From Micavibrio sp. UBA2638 (GTDB taxonomy: Bacteria; Pseudomonadota; Alphaproteobacteria; Micavibrionales; Micavibrionaceae), in NCBI GenBank assembly GCA_002359735.1, contig DENS01000002.1, forward strand, positions 110,569-142,174: a DNA stretch of 31,606 bases, given 5' to 3'. The notes beneath the pieces were generated by a model, which was given only the letters and a program-made list of their open reading frames with translations, was not told the origin of the DNA and made no database searches. Shown here piece after piece: positions 1 through 8,611 of this stretch. Every line of letters starts with the position of its first letter. Within the stretch, counting starts at the first letter, position 1. Both the position numbers and the translations under genes were made by a program.

Positions 1-51
1 CAGCGGATTGCAAATCCGTGTACGCCGGTTCGACTCCGGCTCGTGCCTCCA
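1..51 (+). tRNA. tRNA-Cys (GCA), 5' part cut off by the window edge
   Basis: Only the anticodon arm onward is present. The anticodon stem GCGGA/TCCGT (3-7 and 15-19) closes a seven-base loop with anticodon GCA at 10-12. The T arm GCCGG/CCGGC spans 24-40, and the 3' acceptor strand ends in an encoded CCA at 49-51. The discriminator base at 48 is T, the U73 identity element known for cysteinyl-tRNA synthetase, which supports the assignment independently of the anticodon. Confidence 0.95.
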
Positions 52-131
52 TTCTCCCTCCCCTGCTCGCTCCATTATGATATTCGGTCATGCTGCACAC
101 CAGTTGCGGCCAAACATGGAACAATTAAAAT

Positions 132-160
132 TTGACATTTTACAGAGTCCGGTATATAAA
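132..160 (+). promoter_or_regulatory. Sigma-70-type promoter for the RNA helicase gene
   Basis: A perfect TTGACA (132-137) is followed after exactly 17 bases by TATAAA (155-160), predicting transcription start near 167. This leaves an untranslated leader of about 224 bases before the helicase ATG. Bases 52-131 hold no other recognisable signal; a 61-codon open frame over 8-193 overlaps the tRNA and has no coding character. Confidence 0.6.
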
Positions 161-166
161 CATACA

Positions 167-390
167 TCGTTTGACAATGATGCTCTTTGCTAACACAGAG
201 CTTTTACCAGATACGCCCACTCTTGTTAAACCGCGGGCATAAAAATAAAGTAATCTGGTTTTGGAATTTGCTTCCTGAAAAGTTCAGTTTACACACGAAT
301 AGTTTTTCAAACATCGAACGCTAAACAACTTAATCTCTGGCCCAACACATATTGGCCAGGATGTGAACTTTGCAACCAAAAGGATACTAT
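167..390 (+). promoter_or_regulatory. Long 5' leader of the DEAD-box helicase gene
   Basis: This gene-free stretch lies between the predicted start site and the helicase ATG. No clear riboswitch or terminator was found in it. Long structured leaders are known for cold-shock genes, including DEAD-box helicases of the CsdA/DeaD type, so temperature- or RNA-structure-dependent control is plausible. That is inference from leader length and gene identity, not from a recognised motif. The ribosome-binding site AAGGA lies at 380-384. Confidence 0.35.
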
Positions 391-2028
391 ATGCAAACTT
401 TTCAAGACTTTGGGTTCAACAAAACCCTGACAAGCGCACTTGATGCCATTAATTTTTCAGAACCAACCCCCATTCAGGCTCAAACAATACCCTTAGCCCT
501 GGCCGGACATGATATTCTGGGGTCGGCACAAACCGGAACAGGAAAAACAGCGGCCTTCGCGTTGCCCGTTCTGCAAAAACTAATAGAAAACGATACCGCA
601 AGTGCACTTATCCTTACGCCAACCCGTGAGCTGGGAAAACAGATCATGGATAATATTCACCAATTTCTAGGTAAAGGCAGCGGCATCCGTACGGCATTTA
701 TCATTGGCGGAGAATCATACGGCAAACAAATGGCACAGCTTCGTGCACGACCCCGTATTATCGTCGGCACTCCTGGGCGCATTAATGACCATATTAATCG
801 CGGGTCACTCGATTTTGATATGACCCGTTATGTCGTTCTTGATGAGACGGACCGCATGCTTGACATGGGTTTCACTGATCAGCTAGAGCGCATATTTAAG
901 CAAATTCCTGAGGACCGTCAGACGTTAATGTTCTCGGCAACAATGCCAAAAAACATACTGGATATGTCCCGCAAATATTTGAAGTCCCCTAAACGCATAG
1001 AAGTCGGCGGCAGCAATGTTATTGCCGATAATCTGGTGCAGGACATCATGAGAGTTCCCGAAGAGCAAAAATATGATGAGCTTGTCATTGAACTTGCGGC
1101 CCGTTACGGCACAAAAATTATCTTTGTGAAAACAAAATTTGCCACGGAGCGCATGGCAAAACGCCTGCGCGCGGATGGTTATGCCGCTGAAGCCATTCAT
1201 GGCGACCTGAAACAGGCCAAAAGATCGCGTGTCATTAAAGATTTCAGAGCGCAAAAATTTGATATTCTGGTTGCCACAGATGTGGTCGCACGCGGCCTTG
1301 ACGTCCCCCATGTCGAACACGTTATAAACTATAACCTTCCGCAGGTGGCCGAAGATTATATTCACCGTATTGGCCGCACAGCCCGCGCCGGGGCCAAGGG
1401 ACACGCCCTTTGCTTCATCTCGCCGCAAGAAGGACGGCAATGGCACGCCATTATGCAACTTCTTGACCCTGACGCAAAACCAGATCCACGCTTTGCCGGA
1501 TTTAGCGGCAAAAACAACAAATCAAAACGGCGTGGCGGTGGTAAGGGTTACGGTAAAGGGCAAGCTAAAGGGCAAGCTAAAGGGCAAGGTAAAGGCAAAG
1601 GCCATCGCCCCACTGATAAAACTGCAAGCCATTACAGCAAAACCCCCTCCAATAACAACCCGCGCAATGACAATAACGCAAATGATTCGCAGACAAAGAA
1701 ACAGGCTCAGACAAAAGCGCACAACAAACCAGCACGCGGTAAAGCAACAAGTAGACATACTGACGACTTGAACGGTGCAAACTACGCGGCCGCTGCAGCA
1801 AAACCCAAAAAAGTTAAGTCCTCCGGTCCGCGCCGCGCCAAAAGCGGGGTTAATACTGGCGTGAAAAAATTTGATCCGGATCAGCCATTAAGCCGGCAAC
1901 CGTCAAAGAAACACTCTGGTAAGCCGGTACGAAAACATACGAACGCGAAAAACAAGCCGAATATAAGCAAACCGGGCAGCCGCAAATTTAATAACAGCAA
2001 TGCGCCGCGCCCCAGAAAAAAAGCCTAG
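391..2028 (+). CDS. DEAD-box ATP-dependent RNA helicase (DETD variant) with basic low-complexity tail
   Basis: An ATP-driven RNA-unwinding enzyme of the RhlE/DeaD type, 545 residues, cytoplasmic. Visible motifs in order are the Q motif around F4/PTPIQ (25-29), Walker A AQTGTGKT (46-53), PTREL (77-81), TPGR (127-130), motif II DETD (151-154), SATMP, HGDLKQ, ATDVVARGLDVP and HRIGRTARAG. Motif II is DETD rather than DEAD. After about residue 380 comes a long Lys/Gly/Asn-rich tail with GKGQAKGQAKGQGKGKG-like repeats, mirrored in DNA by 12-base repeats around 1552-1600. Such tails usually bind RNA non-specifically. The ATG at 391 is chosen over an in-frame TTG at 370 because AAGGA sits six bases upstream. 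A strong terminator follows, so the gene is probably monocistronic. Confidence 0.93.
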   Translation: MQTFQDFGFNKTLTSALDAINFSEPTPIQAQTIPLALAGHDILGSAQTGTGKTAAFALPVLQKLIENDTASALILTPTRELGKQIMDNIHQFLGKGSGIRTAFIIGGESYGKQMAQLRARPRIIVGTPGRINDHINRGSLDFDMTRYVVLDETDRMLDMGFTDQLERIFKQIPEDRQTLMFSATMPKNILDMSRKYLKSPKRIEVGGSNVIADNLVQDIMRVPEEQKYDELVIELAARYGTKIIFVKTKFATERMAKRLRADGYAAEAIHGDLKQAKRSRVIKDFRAQKFDILVATDVVARGLDVPHVEHVINYNLPQVAEDYIHRIGRTARAGAKGHALCFISPQEGRQWHAIMQLLDPDAKPDPRFAGFSGKNNKSKRRGGGKGYGKGQAKGQAKGQGKGKGHRPTDKTASHYSKTPSNNNPRNDNNANDSQTKKQAQTKAHNKPARGKATSRHTDDLNGANYAAAAAKPKKVKSSGPRRAKSGVNTGVKKFDPDQPLSRQPSKKHSGKPVRKHTNAKNKPNISKPGSRKFNNSNAPRPRKKA

Positions 2029-2050
2029 AGCGCTGACAGTATCCAAATTA

Positions 2051-2079
2051 AAAGAGCGGCAATGCGCCGCTCTTTTTTT
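2051..2079 (+). terminator. Rho-independent terminator, probably bidirectional
   Basis: A ten-base-pair stem (AAAGAGCGGC at 2051-2060 with its complement at 2066-2075) closes loop AATGC and runs into seven T residues. It lies 23 bases after the helicase stop. The A run on the left arm makes it usable on the minus strand too, for the converging gpt gene. Confidence 0.9.
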
Positions 2080-2084
2080 ATTTC

Positions 2085-2135
2085 TAAACCATGGTTTATA
2101 CACTCACTCAGGAAAATCCATTTCCCATGGGAAAT
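2085..2135. repeat. Two perfect CCATGG-centred palindromes
   Basis: TAAACCATGGTTTA (2085-2098, 14 bp) lies between the converging genes, and ATTTCCCATGGGAAAT (2120-2135, 16 bp) lies inside the 3' end of gpt. Both are perfect dyads centred on CCATGG, 36 bases apart centre to centre. They could bind a dimeric protein or be coincidental; nothing else in the sequence decides this. Confidence 0.3.
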
Positions 2136-2559
2136 CTATCCATGTGTCTTGATCAAATTCTTCCACAAAACAATCACTATACTTTGCCCCCAAAGGTTTG
2201 GCATACAATGTTGCAAACAAGCAATTTTTTGTATGCTCCCGCAGATACGCATATGTTTTACCGGTATCAACAAGATCGTCCAGAATCAATGTATCTTCCA
2301 AAAACTCTGGAGCGGCCTGTTTAAGCACAGAGATAACATCACCTTGATGCTGGCCATGGTAGCTTTCAAGGCCAATCGTTTCGATTTTTTTAATTCCCAA
2401 TGCGCGGCAAACCAGTGATGCTGGCATCAATCCACCACGCGTTACGGCCAGAATCTTTTTCGGCAATTTAAATTCAGAATTTAATTTTTCGGACAATCTT
2501 GCGCTATCGCGCTTGATATCATCCCAGCTTATTGCTTGTTTTTGTGTATAATCGCTCAT
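2104..2559 (-). CDS. gpt: Xanthine phosphoribosyltransferase (purine salvage)
   Basis: Transfers phosphoribose from PRPP to xanthine/guanine to form XMP/GMP in the cytoplasm. The 151 residues match the E. coli Gpt size (about 152). The order of motifs is right: an early SRGGL-like element (AVTRGGLMPA, 38-47), the PRPP-binding loop LILDDLVDTGKT (91-102), the AKPLG element, and the Gpt-specific C-terminal DTWIDFPWEMD, which parallels DTWIEQPWDMG of the E. coli enzyme. The gene converges on the helicase gene and shares its terminator. Its promoter must lie in 2560-2631, back to back with the tRNA-Asn promoter. Confidence 0.9.
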   Translation of the reverse strand: MSDYTQKQAISWDDIKRDSARLSEKLNSEFKLPKKILAVTRGGLMPASLVCRALGIKKIETIGLESYHGQHQGDVISVLKQAAPEFLEDTLILDDLVDTGKTYAYLREHTKNCLFATLYAKPLGAKYSDCFVEEFDQDTWIDFPWEMDFPE

Positions 2560-2585
2560 AATTTAAAGAACTTTACAAATTAAAA

Positions 2586-2613
2586 TTGACAAGTAAAGTC
2601 ATATCTGTATTTT
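2586..2613 (+). promoter_or_regulatory. Probable promoter of tRNA-Asn
   Basis: TTGACA (2586-2591) is separated by 16 bases from TATTTT (2608-2613), placing transcription start about 12 bases before the tRNA. The -35 is perfect and the -10 is 4/6. It overlaps the region needed for the divergent gpt promoter. Confidence 0.45.
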
Positions 2614-2631
2614 ATCCCTTAGTAAACGCGT

Positions 2632-2706
<75 letters not shown>

Positions 2707-2804
2707 TTTACACTCCCCCCACTATATTTTATTCTCCCCCGTTATTTCCGCAATTTGCGCGCAAAGAATAAAATTATTTGATTTTTAAGTGGCAGGTTAT
2801 GTGT

Positions 2805-3980
2805 TTATGGTGCAGGCGCCTGAGTAAACATATTTAAATGTGCCAATTCAATATTTGCGCTGGCCAGTTCGGCATCTGGCTCAAAATATTTGGGGGTATA
2901 GATTTCAGCCTCATCAATAATATGAATATTTTGAGGGTGTTGAGGCAAGTATAGCGAGTATAAAGCCCCCATTAAGAAATCGGCATAATTAGCCTTTTTA
3001 TTATAGAGCAAGACACTTTGTGTTTTATCCACGCCCAACATTTCATCCAAATCATGGTCACGCATAATATGCGCGGCGCCATATAAAATAACCGCGCGTT
3101 CATCACCTGCCTTTGCCATTATATTTTCCGCAATGCGTTCATTGTCAACGCCCAGGCGCTGTGCAAAGAAATCTTCATATAATGCCTCCAAACGCTCTTC
3201 AAAGTCTGGGTCCGCCAAAACCTTTGTGTAAACAAATTTTTGTGTCGCAATAAATATCTCCAGCGGGGACATCCCCTCCTTGACACCATTTTGTTCCATT
3301 TCCTTCACAATCACGCCCGCCATTTCGAAGAGTAATGCTTTGCTGTCCTCTTTCATGCCGGACTTAGCCATTCCCGGATCGCTAAAATGCAACTGAACAT
3401 TGGATTCATTGAGCGTTAAGATCATATCGGCCATTAAACCGTGATAATGTTGCGTTTGTTCATCAGTCCACCACAGCGGGTGTATGTGTCTAGATAACTC
3501 ACGAATAAAATCATCACGCTGTAAGGCGCCAGACTGCAAGCCCTCAACCAGATACTGCAATTGCACCGGATATTCAATAAACACATGGGCAACACCGGCA
3601 TCAATGATATTTGCCGTATTTTCAGCGGTGAAGAAATACTCACGGATAGCGCCCTCTGTATGATTACTATCGCCATAGAACGTAAATTGCTTTTGTTCTA
3701 AAAATTCACGGTAATAGTTACGCGCAGAATACGCGCCCATATTTTCTTCCATGCGTTGTATATTCGCATGCGTCATGATGTTATTTAAGCCATCAAGCGG
3801 TCCGTCACCGTGATTCGCACAATACAGCGCACCCGCGCCGACAAGTACCGAAGCGTTAAATATACCGGATAGAACATTTACAGACGCATCACCAAGCTGT
3901 TTAGCCCCGCGAAGCCATATAGATTCTTTTTTGTTCCCTGTATCGTATTCGATTACATCAATCTTATTTTTATTTGCCAT
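2805..3980 (-). CDS. TIKI/ChaN/EreA-superfamily-like protein
   Basis: A 391-residue protein of uncertain function. I see the spaced signature of the haem-uptake/TIKI (ChaN, EreA-like) fold: FTFYGDSNHTEGAIREYFFT with a conserved His, then HVFIEYP, and near the C terminus RAVILYGAAHI. Members bind haem or act as metallo-hydrolases. A hydrophobic stretch near residues 33-50 (LSGIFNASVLVGAGALYC) may anchor or export it. The ATG at 3980 is preferred to one at 4067 because a good promoter (4006-4034) lies within the longer version. The gene stands alone between tRNA-Asn and a chemoreceptor gene. Superfamily assignment is from motif spacing only; the substrate is unknown. Confidence 0.6.
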   Translation of the reverse strand: MANKNKIDVIEYDTGNKKESIWLRGAKQLGDASVNVLSGIFNASVLVGAGALYCANHGDGPLDGLNNIMTHANIQRMEENMGAYSARNYYREFLEQKQFTFYGDSNHTEGAIREYFFTAENTANIIDAGVAHVFIEYPVQLQYLVEGLQSGALQRDDFIRELSRHIHPLWWTDEQTQHYHGLMADMILTLNESNVQLHFSDPGMAKSGMKEDSKALLFEMAGVIVKEMEQNGVKEGMSPLEIFIATQKFVYTKVLADPDFEERLEALYEDFFAQRLGVDNERIAENIMAKAGDERAVILYGAAHIMRDHDLDEMLGVDKTQSVLLYNKKANYADFLMGALYSLYLPQHPQNIHIIDEAEIYTPKYFEPDAELASANIELAHLNMFTQAPAP

Positions 3981-4005
3981 AGGCCCACCATAAAATGATG
4001 GGCAC

Positions 4006-4034
4006 ATTAACATAACACTCAATAATATGTCAAT
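4006..4034 (-). promoter_or_regulatory. Promoter of the TIKI/ChaN-like gene
   Basis: On the minus strand TTGACA (4034-4029) is followed after 17 bases by GTTAAT (4011-4006; 4/6). The predicted start near 3999 gives a 19-base leader to the ATG at 3980, which fixes the start of that gene. Confidence 0.5.
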
Positions 4035-4104
4035 TTTGTTGGTTATATAAGGGGGACTTGGCAGCAACCCAAATAAAGTACGTACCAGTTAGAAATATGA
4101 CCAA

Positions 4105-5490
4105 TTAGCGTGTTTGCTGGTCTAATTCAGACAACAAGCGAAGAACATCTTTGGAGGCCTCTTCTACCTTTTGTATCTCATTGATGGCTTCGTGCACCTT
4201 GTTTTCGTTATATAGCCGTACGGCCTGAATACCATGTTTATGAACTTGCTCATGCGGAGCCAATAATTCTTTAAAAACAGGATTATTAAGATAAGCAGAG
4301 TTATCAACTCCGTCATACCATTTCCCCAAGCGGCAGGAATGATGGTCAGACAGCTCATCGGGGTTTAACCCTTCCCGCCCCGCGATCATATTGGCAAGCC
4401 GCTTCTTCCACAACACATGATCGGATTGCGCCAATTTAATGACTTTATTTGGAATATCATATTCGCTTAACCCGGTAATTTGTTCACTAATTAATTGCTC
4501 AACAGTATCCATTGAATCCACAATATGCTCTATGCCCGAAACGCTGCTACTACTGCTGGATGCTATCATGGCTATCCCTTGTGCCACTTCATTGGATGCG
4601 CTGTTTTGTTCCTGCAACGTATTCGAAATTTGTGATGTGTTTTCTGTAACAATATTAATCTTGCTATTGATCTCATTCATACGGTCATCAACATCAGCCA
4701 TAGCATTCTGACCAATTTGTACGGCCTCTGTACTGTTTTGCATATATTGAAGCGCACTTTGCATTTCTGCCTGCAAATTTACAATAATATCGCCAATTTC
4801 TTCAGTAGATTTAGCGGTTTGATTAGCCAGAGATTTAACCTCATTCGCAACCACAGCAAAGCCCTTACCGGCTTCCCCTGCTCTTGCTGCCTCAATTGTC
4901 GCATTAAGCGCGAGCAGGTTTGTTTGCTCCGCAATCTTCTTGATATCATCGGCGATTCCGCCAATTTTACCGGTAAACTCTGCCAGTACATTTACTTGCT
5001 CAACACTTTGCGAAACGGCCTGAGTAATATTCCCCATATACTCGGACGCGTTTTGCACGGCGGCGGAACCAGCCAGAGTTGCCTGGTGGGCTTCTTGCGC
5101 CTGGTCTGCGATACTCATGCCATATCGTTCAATTTCTTTGACTGTTGCGACCATCTGCTCCGCTGCGGCCGCAATTCCTTGGGTCTGTGTGTCGACATCA
5201 CGTAAGTTAGATAGCATTTGCGCCGAGAATATTGCGGTTTCATTGGCCTCAATAGAAAGGCTCACGCAACGATCCATCTCCGACATAACGTGGCGTTGCA
5301 GCTTTTGGGCAAGCTGTTGAATGAGCGCCGTAATTTCATCATCACCTTGCGGCAAATCATTTAATTTGTTCGCAATTATATCCTGCAGATAATGCTTTAT
5401 TTTCTCTCTGCCTTCATCGGTTGCCGCAACAATTACGGCCTGCTCTTTATGATCATTTAAAGACGCTTTTGCGTTACGTGCCCAAAACAT
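4105..5490 (-). CDS. Cytoplasmic methyl-accepting chemotaxis protein with C-terminal CZB zinc-binding domain
   Basis: A soluble chemoreceptor of 461 residues. No transmembrane segment or signal peptide is visible, so it must act in the cytoplasm, probably signalling to CheA/CheW. The signalling hairpin is clear (IAEQTNLLALNATIEAARAG, then GKGFAVVANEVKSLA). The C terminus is a chemoreceptor zinc-binding domain with expected ligands H358 (SDHVLW), C386 (HHSCRLGKWY), H413 and H417 (HEQVH). CZB receptors such as Helicobacter TlpD respond to oxidants or zinc; that role here is inferred. The N-terminal 80 residues are not a recognised sensor. AGGAG at 5500-5504 supports the start. Confidence 0.92.
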   Translation of the reverse strand: MFWARNAKASLNDHKEQAVIVAATDEGREKIKHYLQDIIANKLNDLPQGDDEITALIQQLAQKLQRHVMSEMDRCVSLSIEANETAIFSAQMLSNLRDVDTQTQGIAAAAEQMVATVKEIERYGMSIADQAQEAHQATLAGSAAVQNASEYMGNITQAVSQSVEQVNVLAEFTGKIGGIADDIKKIAEQTNLLALNATIEAARAGEAGKGFAVVANEVKSLANQTAKSTEEIGDIIVNLQAEMQSALQYMQNSTEAVQIGQNAMADVDDRMNEINSKINIVTENTSQISNTLQEQNSASNEVAQGIAMIASSSSSSVSGIEHIVDSMDTVEQLISEQITGLSEYDIPNKVIKLAQSDHVLWKKRLANMIAGREGLNPDELSDHHSCRLGKWYDGVDNSAYLNNPVFKELLAPHEQVHKHGIQAVRLYNENKVHEAINEIQKVEEASKDVLRLLSELDQQTR

Positions 5491-5592
5491 TTACCTGTGC
5501 TCCTATATGCTGCTATTTCCTTACCTCTATAATATACTTTAAACCTTGTGAAAGACTTAATATTAGATTGCAGTTATGTACAAAAAAGTAAA

Positions 5593-7293
5593 TTACGGCG
5601 TTTCTGAATCTGGCAAAGCCTGCCCGAGACCAGACCACTTAAAAATTCTTTCTGTTAGCTGATCACTCAAGACCTTTTCTTCTGATACAGGATCAACATT
5701 TTTCATTTGATCAAAATACGCGACATCATCTTGTGTGTGTGCCCTTACGATTATCGGGATATCGTTTGAGATACGTCTGATTTTTTTAATTATATCACGC
5801 GTTAACGTTACGTCATCTATGGTCACAACAATGCAAGATGCGCTCTCAATCTGCGCGGCTTCTAATGTGGCATTTTTACTGGCATCACCAACAAACACAG
5901 GACTTAATCGTGAGCGAGCCTTATGAACAATGTCAATATTCTTATCAAAGCCAATGATTTCCATACCGTCCTGACATAAATCGTGAGCAATGGAGCGCCC
6001 TACTCTGCCAAAACCAAATATAACCACATGCCCCTCTTTAGCATTGGGAAGCGCTTCTTTGATGCCTTGTTGATGAATCGCGTGCGCCTCTATCAAGGCG
6101 CCAGCCCTTCTTGCAATCGGGGCCATAACGGGCGCCAAAAGCATGGTAATCCCCACATTCAAAAGCATAAATTGCGCCACATTCTCGTTCATAATGCCAG
6201 CGGTTAAAGCGCCGCTTACGACCAGCAAGCAAAACTCCCCGGCCTGCGCAAGCAACAAGGAGCTTTCGACCGCTACCGCTGTACTCTGCCGCCAGAGCTT
6301 GCATAGGACAAAAATTATTACGACTTTAATGGCAATTAATCCCAGAACGGAGCTAAAGAGCCAAAATGGCTTCTCGGCAATAAAATTAAGGTTAATCCCC
6401 ATGCCGAATGACAAAAAGAATATCCCCAGAAGCATGCTTTTGAATGGAATGACCAAAGAAGAAATTTCATGACGGTATTCCGTGTCTGCAAGCAACAACC
6501 CCGCAATAAACGCACCAAGGGCCATAGAGAGCCCTGCCATAGCCGCCACCGAAGCACTAACGACTATAGCCAGCAAGCTCAGCGCCATAAAAACTTCAGC
6601 GCCGCCGTGACGGTTGGCAAACACAAATAATGGCTTTAAGGCAATGCGTCCAACCACGTAAATCACTGCGGCTGTAAACAGCATTTTTAACAGAGAAAGG
6701 GCCGCAAATTCATAAACACCTTCACCTGTGGCTGCGCTCATAATAGTTAGCAACAACAGGATAGGAATAACTGCCAGGTCTTGAAATAGCAAAATACTGA
6801 AACTTGCGCGGCCAGCATGCGTCACAAATAGTTTCTTTTCATGAAGCCACTGCGTAACAATGGCCGTTGACGACAGGGCAAGGCTGAGCCCCAGCAACAC
6901 TGAAACCTGAACATTATTGCCCCATAAATATGCAATGCCGCCAATCACAAACGCAGTGATTGTTACCTGAGCGCCGCCCAACCCAAAAACCAGGTTGCGC
7001 ATTTGCCAAAGCCTTCGCGGCGTCAATTCCAGGCCAACAACAAACAGCAATAAAACAATGCCGAGTTCAGCAAGAATTTTTACATGCTTCGCATCCCGCA
7101 ACCCTATTAAATCATGGACAATAGTGTGGTCGATCAAAGCGCTAAAGCCATGCGGCCCCAATGCAATTCCCGCCAATAAATAGCCTAAGGCCGCGGGAAT
7201 TTTCAAATAACGTAAAACCGGAATAATGATTGCAGACAAAACAAGAAAAACGCCTGCGTGCCAAAATACATCACTTAAGACTGATTCTTTCAT
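5593..7293 (-). CDS. Kef-type K+/H+ antiporter (CPA2) with RCK N-terminal domain
   Basis: A 566-residue inner-membrane monovalent cation/proton antiporter. Residues 1-400 form about a dozen hydrophobic segments with the family signatures GYLLAGIALGPHG, LLLFVVGLELTPRRLW and LALSSTAIVTQ. Residues about 408-530 form a Rossmann RCK_N (TrkA-N) domain beginning HVVIFGFGRVGRSIA, with D in GFDKN positioned for nucleotide ribose binding. The protein ends soon after RCK_N, so no RCK_C ligand domain is present, as in YbaL/KefB-like proteins. The glutathione-control residues of KefC cannot be judged. Downstream of the MBOAT/SGNH pair by 124 bases, it may have its own promoter. Confidence 0.9.
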   Translation of the reverse strand: MKESVLSDVFWHAGVFLVLSAIIIPVLRYLKIPAALGYLLAGIALGPHGFSALIDHTIVHDLIGLRDAKHVKILAELGIVLLLFVVGLELTPRRLWQMRNLVFGLGGAQVTITAFVIGGIAYLWGNNVQVSVLLGLSLALSSTAIVTQWLHEKKLFVTHAGRASFSILLFQDLAVIPILLLLTIMSAATGEGVYEFAALSLLKMLFTAAVIYVVGRIALKPLFVFANRHGGAEVFMALSLLAIVVSASVAAMAGLSMALGAFIAGLLLADTEYRHEISSLVIPFKSMLLGIFFLSFGMGINLNFIAEKPFWLFSSVLGLIAIKVVIIFVLCKLWRQSTAVAVESSLLLAQAGEFCLLVVSGALTAGIMNENVAQFMLLNVGITMLLAPVMAPIARRAGALIEAHAIHQQGIKEALPNAKEGHVVIFGFGRVGRSIAHDLCQDGMEIIGFDKNIDIVHKARSRLSPVFVGDASKNATLEAAQIESASCIVVTIDDVTLTRDIIKKIRRISNDIPIIVRAHTQDDVAYFDQMKNVDPVSEEKVLSDQLTERIFKWSGLGQALPDSETP

Positions 7294-7417
7294 CCCGTGA
7301 CTTTAGCACATACAATCAACCTTTTACGCAGATTTTTATAGCACCACCAATTCTGATCACAGGTTTGAAAGCCTTATTAAGGCCGGAAGACATGAGCGCA
7401 AATGTTTATTTTAAACT

Positions 7418-8605
7418 TTATTTACGACACCCTATTTGCAGGAAATCAATCTCTTTCGCATCAGGCATATATTTATGAAGCTCTTCATCACTAATAGCGC
7501 GACCAGAATATTTCGCGATATCTGCATCAATATGATCCACGGCTAAATACGGTGTTAAGGGACTATCGTCCATCATACGAAGAATTTTGGCATAGGTTAT
7601 TTGCCCACCATGTTCACCATCTAAAAATTCACAGTCCACAGTTTCAATCTTTGCCGGATCATGAAAGTCATAGACCGTGGCTTGAGACAGCCGTATTTCA
7701 TCAACAACCTTATCCATGACGTTAATGTAATTTGGCAGGTTCTTTTGCATATAAGTGTAAACCGACGGTGAAAATGGTGGAAAAACAACTGCATAGTCAA
7801 TGCCTTCGGAATTGAGACGCTCTATTACGGATTTAAAAATCTCAACACGGCTAGGGTCTATTTTCTGTATTTCACCCGCGCCCCGATATGCATCATCGCG
7901 CATGTTTTCAAACTCATTCGTAAAACCATGCGATTCTGACGGGTGCGTGTATGTCTGCCCATAAAAATAGCTTCCATCATGTGCATATCCTTTGGACTGC
8001 ATTTGCGCCATAATACCCAAACGGCATTCTTGAGTATTGTTTTGCCCAGCAATGACCCGACGGTAATCTTCCGCAGACATCTTGCCTTCGCGTAGCCAGG
8101 TATAAGGCAAAAAAATCGTGCTTAGGCTTTTTTTCACCTGTTTGTATAGCGGTACTTTTTTGCTTTCGATGCCATTTCGGTAATATGGATGGAACCACCA
8201 GTAATCCATTTGCAAGATCATTGCCTTTGGCTTGTGGGTGTCTAAAGCGTGAAACACAGCATTTTTGAAGTCAAAAATATTGTGGATAGCCCCGCCCATC
8301 GTATAAGAGCGCCCATTAAAATAGTGATCCCTAAACTGCATGGAACGTGATGAGCCAATGATCGCAATATCGGGTTTATACATTTTATAGTGTATTGGCT
8401 TAAAGTCTTTTGCACTGGCCCCCATTAGAGTTGCCCGTGCGTACAGGCAATGCCTGTCGGGTGACGCTAAAAGGCTCGCAATTTCCCTTGGTTTTGCATT
8501 TTCACCTGAACGAACCATCAGCAGGTAATACGGTATAAAGGCCAGGCCCACCAATATGGACGGCAGAAAAAAGAAAAACGTAAATAATTTAAGTTTGTAT
8601 CGCAT
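7418..8605 (-). CDS. SGNH-like (AlgX/DltD-type) partner of the MBOAT acyltransferase
   Basis: A 395-residue single-span membrane protein: residues 8-30 are one hydrophobic helix (FTFFFFLPSILVGLAFIPYY) followed by an extracytoplasmic domain. The sequence DIAIIGSSRSMQFR fits block I of SGNH/DltD-type esterases with a nucleophile Ser, and DFHDPAKIETVD/DGEHGG near residues 325-345 could supply the Asp-His pair. In AlgI-AlgX, PatA-PatB and DltB-DltD systems, such a protein completes acyl transfer to an exported glycan after the MBOAT moves the acyl group across the membrane. It starts 6 bases after the MBOAT stop, clearly co-transcribed. The substrate polymer is unknown. Confidence 0.65.
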   Translation of the reverse strand: MRYKLKLFTFFFFLPSILVGLAFIPYYLLMVRSGENAKPREIASLLASPDRHCLYARATLMGASAKDFKPIHYKMYKPDIAIIGSSRSMQFRDHYFNGRSYTMGGAIHNIFDFKNAVFHALDTHKPKAMILQMDYWWFHPYYRNGIESKKVPLYKQVKKSLSTIFLPYTWLREGKMSAEDYRRVIAGQNNTQECRLGIMAQMQSKGYAHDGSYFYGQTYTHPSESHGFTNEFENMRDDAYRGAGEIQKIDPSRVEIFKSVIERLNSEGIDYAVVFPPFSPSVYTYMQKNLPNYINVMDKVVDEIRLSQATVYDFHDPAKIETVDCEFLDGEHGGQITYAKILRMMDDSPLTPYLAVDHIDADIAKYSGRAISDEELHKYMPDAKEIDFLQIGCRK

Positions 8606-8611
8606 GGCGCC

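Noticed and set aside
925..1458. 177-codon minus-strand ORF opposite the helicase gene
   Set aside because: It lies entirely antisense to conserved helicase motifs and has no family resemblance.
3981..4067. 29-residue N-terminal extension of the TIKI/ChaN-like protein
   Set aside because: A TTGACA-17-GTTAAT promoter lies inside this stretch, so it is probably untranscribed or untranslated.
7371..7383. GCCTTATTAAGGC as a terminator after the SGNH-like gene
   Set aside because: The stem is only five base pairs and just three T residues follow on the minus strand; too weak to call.
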